From Candidatus Sigynarchaeota archaeon (GTDB taxonomy: Archaea > Asgardarchaeota > Lokiarchaeia > Sigynarchaeales > Sigynarchaeaceae), in contig JAUQYW010000373.1 in assembly GCA_030587525.1 (NCBI GenBank), forward strand, positions 1 to 6,411: a DNA stretch of 6,411 nucleotides, given 5' to 3'. Positions 1 to 4,582 of this stretch are shown here, in pieces. Each line of letters opens with the position of its first letter. Positions within the stretch are counted from its first letter, which is position 1. Both the position numbers and the translations under genes were made by a program. Under the pieces are notes generated by a model, which ran no database searches, was not told the DNA's origin, and worked only from the letters and a program-made list of their open reading frames with translations.

Positions 1-57
1 CGCTTCTTTTCTTTCAAGTCCTTCATCGGTCGTGCCCAATGAAATAGTGACACTCAT
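1..57 (-). CDS. 5' end of an unidentified minus-strand gene (partial)
   Basis: ATG at 57-55 opens a frame that stays open to the window edge and gives 19 residues starting MSVTISLGTTDEGLERKEA. The start is supported by GGAGAA six bases upstream (minus strand GAAACGGAGAAAAAATG) and by its place 13 bp after the stop of the gene at 71-502, with the same spacing and strand as its neighbours. It therefore looks like the next gene of the same operon, cut by the window. Too little is present to assign a family or function. Confidence 0.6.
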   Translation of the reverse strand, partial: MSVTISLGTTDEGLERKEA

Positions 58-70
58 TTTTTCTCCGTTT

Positions 71-502
71 CTATTGGTCAAAATCAAACACTATCCGCAA
101 CTCGTCCGTGGCTCTTCCCCTAAGCATAGCCACCAAACTCGCTAAGATATAAAACCACGAAGGGTCGAGGACATTCAAAAGAGTCGTCTCGGAGTTTACT
201 CGAAGATCCGTGAAGGTCTGCCCATAGTTCACAGCCAGCAACTCTTTCAAAGTTAAATAAGATGCGTTGTATCCCGCGTGGTTGTGCCAGGGACGACGTC
301 TGTTTCGGGGTGACGCTTCGTCTGTTGGATAACCTCGTGGCGTTGGGAGTAATGCTGGGACACCTGCATCGTTTATAACTTCACCACCCGTTAAGAAGGC
401 GAAGCGAGCATAGTTGCGATCCGATAACGATTCGGGCGCGTTTAAACTAGCCCATTTCCCATCGGTTTTGACCTCGACGTACGGATTGATATCACAGCCC
501 AT
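71..502 (-). CDS. Conserved phage hypothetical protein, MGCDI-type (143 aa)
   Basis: Soluble 143-residue protein with no signal peptide or membrane segment. The N-terminus MGCDINPYVEVKTDGKW and the C-terminus RIVFDFDQ match the ends of a hypothetical family I know from many phages and some bacteria (MGCDIHxYVEx...GKW at the start, VRIVFxFDN at the end). The middle, with NRNYARFAFL-like and YLTLKELL-like segments (about residues 29-38 and 82-89), also fits. The family's biochemical role is unknown to me. The start is fixed by a strong AAGGAGAAACACAAATG. The gene lies 30 bp after the 533-883 gene and 13 bp before the partial gene at the left edge, so it is probably co-transcribed with both. Family assignment is from memory of the signature; function is unassigned. 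Confidence 0.85.
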   Translation of the reverse strand: MGCDINPYVEVKTDGKWASLNAPESLSDRNYARFAFLTGGEVINDAGVPALLPTPRGYPTDEASPRNRRRPWHNHAGYNASYLTLKELLAVNYGQTFTDLRVNSETTLLNVLDPSWFYILASLVAMLRGRATDELRIVFDFDQ

Positions 503-532
503 TTGTGTTTCTCCTTGTCATTTATTCCTTCG

Positions 533-883
533 TCAGCGCACTACGAGGTTTCGATGTTCGCCATGAACCACGAGCTCGGCGTCGATGATTAAAAAATGAC
601 AATGAGCTCTGAATGCCATGACCTGGCCCGACGACAAATTCACCGCGCATTCATCCAGAACATCGACCTCTTGCTCAAAATTAACCTTCGCTTTATCCCA
701 GTCGCCCTCGGGCAACCCATTGACCATCACTTGAGGAATATCTATCTTCGGCACGAGAAACTTTCCCAACTTCATCCATATCGTGGTCGGCAAACCATCG
801 TCGATCTTGAAGAGCGTTCCCGGCGGCATATGTTCAATGTGCCCGTCGTGCGCGCGCGGCGTATCTCTTATCGTGATTCCCAT
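533..883 (-). CDS. Hypothetical phage-like protein, MGITIRD start (116 aa)
   Basis: I place the start at the ATG at 883-881 (MGITIRDTPRAHDGHIEHMPPGTLFK). It has AAGGA eight bases upstream and lies 11 bp after the stop of the upstream gene. The longest open frame reaches back to 970, but that would overlap the upstream gene by 76 bp and has no better ribosome site. The sequence suggests a small beta-rich soluble domain: PPGTLFKIDDG near the N-terminus, WMKLGKFL near residue 35, then a C-terminal DVLDECAVNLSSGQV...HCHFLIIDAELVVHG segment. The 'VNLxxGxxxxF' phrase recurs in small phage proteins. I cannot name a family or activity. Confidence 0.8.
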   Translation of the reverse strand: MGITIRDTPRAHDGHIEHMPPGTLFKIDDGLPTTIWMKLGKFLVPKIDIPQVMVNGLPEGDWDKAKVNFEQEVDVLDECAVNLSSGQVMAFRAHCHFLIIDAELVVHGEHRNLVVR

Positions 884-894
884 TCTCTCATCCT

Positions 895-1110
895 TCAAGG
901 CTCGAAGCCCGGTTTGTAGTTTGTAATCTCCCTCTCTAACTCTTTCGCGACACGCTCTCTGATAATGCAATCGTCAGCGTGATTGGCGACCGCGGGCACT
1001 ACTTCGAGCACTCCTTTGATCATCTTGATGGCAGTGATAATCGATTCGGCATCATCGTCGCGGTAATCTTTATCCAATGTCACTACCAAACCTTTATATT
1101 TGTCGGTCAT
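895..1110 (-). CDS. DKYKG-type small phage protein from an internal start (71 aa)
   Basis: Alternative, and in my view likelier, translation unit nested in the 895-1368 frame. ATG 1110-1108 follows AAAGGAAGAAAACATG, a far better ribosome site than that of the long form. The protein begins MTDKYKGLVVTLDKDYRDDD and continues with AESIITAIKMIKGVLEVVPAVAN. This pattern is familiar from short phage and prophage hypotheticals of about 60-80 residues that start the same way (xKYKGFVVTLxxDxRxDDAExIIxAIxMIKGV). The predicted fold is a small alpha/beta domain; the function is unknown. The C-terminal REITNYKPGFEP ends 11 bp before the 533-883 start, and the stop TGA lies beside that gene's AAGGA site, consistent with coupled translation. 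Confidence 0.7.
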   Translation of the reverse strand: MTDKYKGLVVTLDKDYRDDDAESIITAIKMIKGVLEVVPAVANHADDCIIRERVAKELEREITNYKPGFEP

Positions 1111-1368
1111 GTTTTCTTCCTTTATCCTCTCAAGCTTTTCCCCAAGCCACGCAGCGTATTTGATGTCATCGGCATGACAACGCGCGCAAACATCTTCGCT
1201 GTAGAATTCGACTTGGCCTTTATGATTATCGCATCCGTGGTACCTGCACTTCGTGTTGTCAATTTTAGTTATCCGAAATGGCCCAAGCTTTTCCTCAAGC
1301 CACGCAGCGTATTGATCGCGATCTTCTTCTGGATCATCTTGATTGATCCAATCGGCCATTTCACCCAT
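895..1368 (-). CDS. Fused ORF: Cys-rich segment joined to DKYKG-type phage protein (157 aa)
   Basis: One open frame from ATG 1368 (MGEMADWINQDD...) to TGA 895. Residues 1-86 hold a possible zinc-binding arrangement, CRYHGC then CARCH 14 residues later, flanked by two near-identical peptides, YAAWLEEKLG and YAAWLGEKLE, 51 residues apart and encoded by a 29/30-bp direct repeat. Residues 87-157 are a different module, MTDKYKGLVVTLDKDYRDDDAESIITAIKM..., which resembles a small stand-alone phage hypothetical protein. No stop separates the modules, but a strong internal ribosome site precedes the second. The start at 1368 has only a weak GGGTGA site and overlaps the end of the 23-residue ORF at 1361-1432 by 8 bp. 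It may be expressed as one fusion, as two proteins, or mainly as the short form. Confidence 0.6.
   Translation of the reverse strand: MGEMADWINQDDPEEDRDQYAAWLEEKLGPFRITKIDNTKCRYHGCDNHKGQVEFYSEDVCARCHADDIKYAAWLGEKLERIKEENMTDKYKGLVVTLDKDYRDDDAESIITAIKMIKGVLEVVPAVANHADDCIIRERVAKELEREITNYKPGFEP
1131..1313. repeat. In-frame direct repeat pair, 30 bp, 29/30 identical
   Basis: Copies at 1131-1160 and 1284-1313 differ at one base and are offset by 153 bp (51 codons). Both are read in the same frame, as YAAWL(E/G)EKL. They bracket the CRYHGC/CARCH segment. Confidence 0.9.
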
Positions 1369-1432
1369 GGTTCACCCGCCGAAAAGAAATCGTAGTAAGT
1401 TCGCCACTTGTTAACTTCTTCGCAAAACTCAT
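1361..1432 (-). CDS. 23-residue ORF, copy of the N-terminus of the 1445-1864 protein
   Basis: ATG 1432-1430 lies behind a strong AGGGAGAATAAAATG site and reads MSFAKKLTSGELTTISF... to a TGA at 1363-1361, overlapping the next ATG (1368) by 8 bp. Its first 13 codons match MSFSKKLASGELT of the 1445-1864 gene. The differences are three synonymous changes plus S/A and A/T, so this frame seems to have been maintained as protein. It could be a leader peptide coupling translation of the downstream gene, or the stump of a truncated paralogue. It sits between the stop at 1445 and the next gene, where otherwise there would be a 76-bp gap. Confidence 0.5.
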   Translation of the reverse strand: MSFAKKLTSGELTTISFRRVNHG

Positions 1433-1444
1433 TTTATTCTCCCT

Positions 1445-1864
1445 CTATTTATATCCTTCTAAAGCATTAAGGTAATGCGCCATGACGTAAGCCTCTTTAC
1501 AAGAGCCTACTAAAAACGGTCCCTTACGAACGTAGTGATTATGGACTAACCATTTCCCGTAATAGAACCGAGTGTAAAATTCATTCAACTCCCCAACTTG
1601 AGGTCTTAGTCCCCACGGTCCTCGCATTCGCCAATGCAAATCTCGTTCAGCATCGACTACGGATTCTGGTATTGGTCGCCCGCGAGACCACTCGATTTGA
1701 TCAGATAACTCGATAGCGAGTTTGTAATAAACACTCTCACCGTCAAATACGGCATTTAGAAAATCGCAAATATCTTTGTTCATTCTCATACTCTCTGTCG
1801 ATAGGGTTTGCCGATGGGTCGCCGCCGTGAGTTCGCCACTTGCTAGCTTCTTAGAAAAACTCAT
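1445..1864 (-). CDS. Hypothetical protein (139 aa) with a mosaic N-terminus
   Basis: The frame starts at ATG 1864, 1 bp after the upstream TGA (1866-1868), with GAGAGGGG upstream. Residues 1-13 (MSFSKKLASGELT) are shared with the small ORF at 1361-1432. Residues 15-25 are encoded by a 32-bp segment that also encodes the last residues of the 2483-2875 protein, but in another frame. The unique body begins at about residue 26 (MRMNKDICDFLNAVFDGESVYYKL). It is rich in aromatics, with GRPIPESVVDAERDLHWRM near the middle and a C-terminal LVGSCKEAYVMAHYLNALEGYK. There is no signal peptide or membrane helix. The body may once have started at MRMNKD, and the ATG there is still preceded by GAGAG. I do not recognise the family. 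Confidence 0.7.
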   Translation of the reverse strand: MSFSKKLASGELTAATHRQTLSTESMRMNKDICDFLNAVFDGESVYYKLAIELSDQIEWSRGRPIPESVVDAERDLHWRMRGPWGLRPQVGELNEFYTRFYYGKWLVHNHYVRKGPFLVGSCKEAYVMAHYLNALEGYK

Positions 1865-1865
1865 T

Positions 1866-2237
1866 TCACCCCTCTCTTATTCTCTTGCCGTCGGCACTGA
1901 ATAGATAACGCTCACTGTCAACGTTGACGACGGTGTTCAAGCGCTTGGCGATGCCCATCCCATGATTCTTTTCCAGCCCGAGACTGACCGCCGCGTCGAG
2001 GTGCTCGTGAATCTCCTTTTCTATCTCCTGCAATAATCTCTGAAACCCACCCTTTTTGATCGCGTCGATGAACTCCAACTTTTCCGTCGCCGCTCTCAAC
2101 TCCGAGATGACCAACGTCGCACGCGCCGCGCGATACTTTTGATCATCTGTGAAACCCTCGAATGCCTCCTTGAACAGCGGGCAATTATTCGATGCAGCCT
2201 TCACCATTTCGGTTGTATATTTCACTGTGTGTGCCAT
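1866..2237 (-). CDS. Hypothetical helical protein (123 aa)
   Basis: Starts at ATG 2237 behind AAATAGGGAGAAAAACACATG-type sequence whose 21 bp are repeated exactly before the next gene upstream. The stop of the 2250-2447 gene (TAG) lies inside this ribosome-site region, so translation is likely coupled. The protein (MAHTVKYTTEMVKAASNNCPLF...) appears mostly alpha-helical, with a charged middle (RAATEKLEFIDAIKKGGFQ, then LLQEIEKEIHEHLDAAVSLGLEK) that may form a short coiled coil. It ends in a small beta-like tail, VNVDSERYLFSADGKRI. There is no cysteine cluster, signal peptide or membrane segment. I do not recognise the family. Confidence 0.75.
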   Translation of the reverse strand: MAHTVKYTTEMVKAASNNCPLFKEAFEGFTDDQKYRAARATLVISELRAATEKLEFIDAIKKGGFQRLLQEIEKEIHEHLDAAVSLGLEKNHGMGIAKRLNTVVNVDSERYLFSADGKRIREG

Positions 2238-2465
2238 GTGTTTTTCTCCCTATTTCATATCAGAATTAGCAAGCCTTATCGCTATTGCGCAAGCACAAAA
2301 TCCAGGGTTATCCTTATCTAATTGGAATTCGACTTTTGTACCATATGGAAACGTCACATCGGGATCTGCAACAACATAATATCTGTCTGCAGTCTTAATC
2401 ATATTGTACGTTTTCAATTTCGTGTGATTCAAAAAATATCCAAGCATGTGTTTTTCTCCCTATTT
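2235..2465. repeat. 21-bp duplicated translation-initiation region
   Basis: 2235-2255 and 2445-2465 are identical over 21 bp. On the minus strand each reads as stop-proximal AAAT, then AGGGAGAAAAACACATG. Each drives the start of a different gene (2237 and 2447), 210 bp apart. The coding sequences that follow are not similar. Confidence 0.95.
2250..2447 (-). CDS. Hypothetical small protein (65 aa)
   Basis: ATG 2447 is preceded by AGGGAGAAAAACACATG, the same 21-bp initiation region used by the next gene. The product (MLGYFLNHTKLKTYNMIKTA) continues with DRYYVVADPDVTFPYGTKVEFQL and ends DNPGFCACAIAIRLANSDMK. The alternating hydrophobic pattern and conserved-looking Gly/Pro turns suggest a compact beta-barrel or SH3-like fold, but that is only an impression from the sequence. 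The stop TAG (2252-2250) overlaps the ribosome site of the following gene. No known family is recognised. Confidence 0.7.
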   Translation of the reverse strand: MLGYFLNHTKLKTYNMIKTADRYYVVADPDVTFPYGTKVEFQLDKDNPGFCACAIAIRLANSDMK

Positions 2466-2482
2466 GTACTGCGAACGCCTAG

Positions 2483-2875
2483 TCACACTCTCTGTCGATA
2501 GGGTTTGCCGATGGGTCGTCGCGGCTTCTCGCCGAGGTAACCGCTCGTTTGAATTTTGGGGATGTTGTTGTAATTCTTTTTCGCGAATGCGATTGCCGCC
2601 GCGAGACCTTTGCAGTCTCGAAGGTCGTCGCTTATCCAACTCCTCTTGATGCGAGTGAGCCGAAAAATCGTGAGCGTGCCTTTGATATAATTAAAAAACA
2701 TCTCGATGATTTTGGCGTGCATTGCCTCTCGCTTTTCGTACGAACTGAAAGGGCCGAAGATTTTATGTTCGATGTCGATGTCAACGAGAGCGGAAGCCCA
2801 TTCGCCGATATCGCGCACCAACTTCATGCGCTCGACCGAAGCCACGAGGTAGAGTTGCTCGCCCGCGATTTTCAT
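2483..2875 (-). CDS. Hypothetical protein (130 aa)
   Basis: Starts at ATG 2875 behind AGAGGAAAGTGAAATG, 13 bp after the stop of the 2889-3050 gene. The product begins MKIAGEQLYLVASVERMKLV, continues with GEWASALVDIDIEHKIFGPFSSYEKREAMHAKIIEMFFNYI, and is basic toward the C-terminus (YLGEKPRRPIGKPYRQRV). The 'FGPFxSYExxxAM' phrase resembles small phage proteins in which a short beta strand precedes a helix, but I cannot name a family. The last 11 codons are encoded by the 32-bp element that recurs at 1790-1821, so the present C-terminus may have been affected by recombination. There is no signal peptide or membrane segment. Confidence 0.75.
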   Translation of the reverse strand: MKIAGEQLYLVASVERMKLVRDIGEWASALVDIDIEHKIFGPFSSYEKREAMHAKIIEMFFNYIKGTLTIFRLTRIKRSWISDDLRDCKGLAAAIAFAKKNYNNIPKIQTSGYLGEKPRRPIGKPYRQRV

Positions 2876-2888
2876 TTCACTTTCCTCT

Positions 2889-3050
2889 CTAGTCTTCAGA
2901 TATTTTTATTTCCCATCTAGTCAAAGAAGCGCGCAGGATTTTCCGACACTTCGCACAGATTGTATAACGCACAGTCTTAGTGCAACACATACAGCGGCAC
3001 TGGCTTATGACCTCGTCACATTCGGAACACTTCTCAATGGAATGGCTCAT
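2889..3050 (-). CDS. Small zinc-ribbon-like protein (53 aa)
   Basis: I choose ATG 3050-3048 (MSHSIEKCSECDEVISQCRC), which has AAAGGGAGAACC directly upstream and overlaps the upstream TGA as ATGA. The longer frame to 3146 has no comparable site and runs through the neighbouring gene. Of 53 residues, eight are cysteines: CSEC, CRCMCC and, about ten residues later, CAKC. This is the layout of a small zinc ribbon or double-knuckle protein that would bind one or two Zn ions and could contact nucleic acid or protein. The basic tail (RKILRASLTRWEIKISED) is compatible with that. Metal binding is inferred from cysteine spacing only, and the specific family is not known to me. Confidence 0.8.
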   Translation of the reverse strand: MSHSIEKCSECDEVISQCRCMCCTKTVRYTICAKCRKILRASLTRWEIKISED

Positions 3051-3364
3051 GGTTCTCCCTTTACCTTCATCGTCGACTTGTACGCCCTCTTCCTTCTCAG
3101 CAAATGCCCACGCACGGCTTCCTTTTCCGTCGCGTAGCGCACGCATTCGCCATTATCCGGTCCGCCAAAAACCATCGTCTCAAAAATAAGTGGCGCACCT
3201 TTGTCATTCTGACCGTGACTAATCCCAAGCCAAACGGTCGACACCCGAATCTTACCGCCTGTCAAACCAATTACACGGTAAGTGTTATCGTTCATCAGCT
3301 CTCGGTATTTATTAAGACTGATTGGCTCTCCCTGTTTGTCGCGCCAGTCGATTTCGGTTTTCAT
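3047..3364 (-). CDS. Conserved phage hypothetical protein, VSTVWLG-type (105 aa)
   Basis: The start at ATG 3364 (MKTEIDWRDKQGEPISLNKY) has GAAGGAG nine bases upstream and overlaps the preceding gene's TGA as ATGA. Its own stop overlaps the next start in the same way, so three genes (3633-2889) are translationally chained. The central VSTVWLGISHG, then PLIFETMVFGGPDNGECVRYATEKEAVRGH, closely follows a phage and bacterial hypothetical family I recognise by the phrases 'VSTVWLGLDH', 'PLIFETMVF' and 'RYxTxxxAxxGH'. No catalytic residue set is known to me and the role is unassigned. The tail (RRKRAYKSTMKVKGEP) is strongly basic. Confidence 0.85.
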   Translation of the reverse strand: MKTEIDWRDKQGEPISLNKYRELMNDNTYRVIGLTGGKIRVSTVWLGISHGQNDKGAPLIFETMVFGGPDNGECVRYATEKEAVRGHLLRRKRAYKSTMKVKGEP

Positions 3365-3633
3365 CGGCCGCACTCCTTCAGACACTTGTAAAAATAACAA
3401 GACGCTTCGGCGTTCTTGATCCCGATGAGGCGCCTCTCAACATCGGGCGCTTCGCCGGCGTCCTCTATCCAAACCTTTCCATCCGCCGCCTTCGCCACCT
3501 GCTCGTCTTGCTCTATGACGAGACCGCCATCGCTCGAAATCTTGCACTCAAAACAGAGCGCGTCCTCGCGGCATATGACCGCCTCGATTCCACAGCCCGT
3601 GAATATGAGCATCGCCAACGCTAGGCTTTTCAT
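3361..3633 (-). CDS. Putative small Cys-rich lipoprotein (90 aa)
   Basis: Begins MKSLALAMLIFTGCGIEAVIC. A Lys, a short hydrophobic stretch and FTGC with Cys at residue 14 look like a signal-peptidase-II lipobox, though Phe at -3 is not ideal. The mature chain has further cysteines at 21, 27, 30, 79, 84 and 88, which could form disulfides in the periplasm. If correct, this is an envelope lipoprotein, and in a phage early region such proteins sometimes act in superinfection exclusion or cell-envelope modification; that is inference only. ATG 3633 is preceded by GGGGGT nine bases upstream. This is the first gene after the 283-bp gene-free block, so it may have its own promoter there. Its stop overlaps the next start (ATGA). 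Confidence 0.7.
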   Translation of the reverse strand: MKSLALAMLIFTGCGIEAVICREDALCFECKISSDGGLVIEQDEQVAKAADGKVWIEDAGEAPDVERRLIGIKNAEASCYFYKCLKECGR

Positions 3634-3826
3634 GATTGCTACCCCCGAATTGCGTAGTTTTACCTCTAACTATTTTAACAGCAACCTGCCGATTTCTAAC
3701 GATTTTTGTAGGAACCTAAACATTTCAATTGCGTAGTTCCGATTGCGTACGATTGCGTTGTTACGTATTCTTGAGTCCTCCGAATTGCGTGCCGCTCGAT
3801 CTTTTCTGAGGAGGTCGGGCGGCATT
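3634..3826. other. Gene-free region with ATTGCGT repeats
   Basis: I see no convincing gene here; the open frames are short and translate the CRISPR-like repeats or low-complexity sequence. The block is AT-rich in its left half and holds five ATTGCGT copies. Weak promoter-like pairs on the minus strand are TTGCTG-16 bp-TAAAAC, which would start transcription just upstream of 3633, and a TTGAAA at 3730-3725 without a good -10. I do not call either as a promoter. Confidence 0.6.
3647..3791 (+). repeat. Five same-orientation ATTGCGT repeats (iteron-like)
   Basis: ATTGCGT occurs at 3649, 3728, 3742, 3752 and 3784, all in the same orientation; three copies extend to ATTGCGTA. Two are longer matches, AATTGCGTAGTT at 3648-3659 and 3727-3738. 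I did not see the heptamer elsewhere in the window. Spacings of 79, 14, 10 and 32 bp are irregular, so a set of repressor or initiator binding sites is possible but unproven. Confidence 0.65.
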
Positions 3827-3916
3827 TTCTTTTGCCCCGCGCGTGCGGGGAATACTGATAGACCCAACTGAGCACCATGCCCGCGGTCGGTTCAGCCCCG
3901 CGTGTGCGGGGAAACA
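3827..3916 (-). CRISPR. Single-spacer type I-E-like CRISPR mini-array, no cas genes
   Basis: Two repeats share the core GCCCCGCGYGTGCGGGGAA (18/19), starting at 3834 and 3895, exactly 61 bp apart. That is the type I-E unit length (29-bp repeat plus 32-bp spacer). Repeat A is 3888-3916, the spacer 3856-3887, repeat B 3827-3855. On the minus strand repeat A reads TTCCCCGCACACGCGGGG followed by CTGAACCG. This resembles the E. coli I-E repeat (TTCCCCGC...GCGGGGATAAACCG) and, as I recall, even more closely proteobacterial forms ending ATGAACCG. Repeat B keeps the hairpin but its last eight bases (CAAAAGAA) have diverged, as expected of the terminal repeat. A crRNA with handle, 32-nt guide and hairpin could thus be made from the same strand as the genes. 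Repeat A begins directly after the TGA of 3917-4537, so read-through transcription could supply it. There is no leader or cas gene in view. Confidence 0.8.
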
Positions 3917-4537
3917 TCATCGACATGACTCAATGTCGTTCAAAATTTTTCCGTCTCTCATCATCATCGTGGGAGCCCAGCCATGCTCGACGAAATTCAA
4001 CGCCGCCTCTCTCGAGTAGCCTTGCGTGACGAGATAGTCGACGAATGTTTCCTTCGTCGGAAATACCGGCGAGATGGGCGAGCCTTCGCTGACCGTTTCC
4101 CAGAGCTGATACCCCTCTCCCTCGGGAGGCAACTCTTCCTCCCACGCTTCGTACTTTGCTTTGACCGCGGCGTCGATGCCTGTACTATCACAGGCAGTGC
4201 ACCTTCCCCAACCTGGGAGACCTGCTATCTCGAGGAGTTTTTGTTTGAGACTGAACGTCTGTCCCCATTCTAGAAGTACCACTCCTTTGGGCTCGCCCGA
4301 TAACGCGACGAATAACTCATGGAGTTCTTTTGCGCGTGCGTTTCTATTGGCATCCGTGGGGTTGGTCGCCGATATCTGAAACTCTTCCAACCATTTATTG
4401 AACCAGCGGTCGCCCGCCGTTGCGCCTGTGCCGCCACAATGCGCGCATTGCTTCCAGTACGGATTCAGAAAGCCTTGCCACACTTTGCGCAAAGGCCAAT
4501 TGAAATCAAGAGGCACCCGATAGATTTCTCTTCCCAT
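3917..4537 (-). CDS. Conserved phage protein, GREVxRVPLDFxWPL-type with two zinc knuckles (206 aa)
   Basis: The start ATG 4537 lies behind AAGGGAGAAAAATC. The N-terminus MGREIYRVPLDFNWPLRKVW and the C-terminal YQLWETVSEGSPISPVFPT (about residues 143-161) match a hypothetical family frequent in phages, known by 'GREVRRVPLDFDWPL' and 'QLWETTSEGSPISPVF'. Between them are two DnaJ-like knuckles: CAHCGGTG at 31-38 and CTACDSTG at 113-120, which together could hold one zinc. A charged linker of about 75 residues separates them. The C-terminal segment (FVDYLVTQGYSREAALNF) is helical. The role in phage biology is not known to me. The family is recognised from memory; zinc binding is inferred from the motif. 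The stop codon abuts the CRISPR-like repeat at 3916. Confidence 0.88.
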   Translation of the reverse strand: MGREIYRVPLDFNWPLRKVWQGFLNPYWKQCAHCGGTGATAGDRWFNKWLEEFQISATNPTDANRNARAKELHELFVALSGEPKGVVLLEWGQTFSLKQKLLEIAGLPGWGRCTACDSTGIDAAVKAKYEAWEEELPPEGEGYQLWETVSEGSPISPVFPTKETFVDYLVTQGYSREAALNFVEHGWAPTMMMRDGKILNDIESCR

Positions 4538-4582
4538 GATTTTTCTCCCTTGAGCGCCATGCGCTATTAACTACCTGTGAAA

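Larger units (their letters stand above)
1790..2518. repeat. 32-bp exact direct repeat at two gene junctions
   Basis: Copies at 1790-1821 and 2487-2518 are identical over 32 bp. One encodes the C-terminus RPIGKPYRQRV of the 2483-2875 protein. The other lies inside the N-terminal region of the 1445-1864 gene, read in a different frame (THRQTLSTES). The copies are 697 bp apart. Confidence 0.95.

Noticed and set aside
979..1395. Plus-strand 138-codon ORF
   Set aside because: It lies antisense to the 895-1368 frame and the small ORF at 1361-1432. It lacks a ribosome site, and the minus strand has family-like sequence and good initiation sites.
3834..3911. The two GC-rich hairpins as terminators
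   Set aside because: Neither is followed by a T-rich tract on either strand, and their 61-bp period and shared core fit CRISPR repeats better.
3696..3926. Minus-strand ORF reading FPRTRGAEP and SPHARGK
   Set aside because: These peptides are the well-known translation artefact of type I-E CRISPR repeats. The frame has no ribosome site and covers the repeats and spacer.
3983..4570. Plus-strand ORFs opposite the 3917-4537 gene
   Set aside because: The minus strand carries a recognisable conserved phage protein with a strong ribosome site; these frames are shadows.
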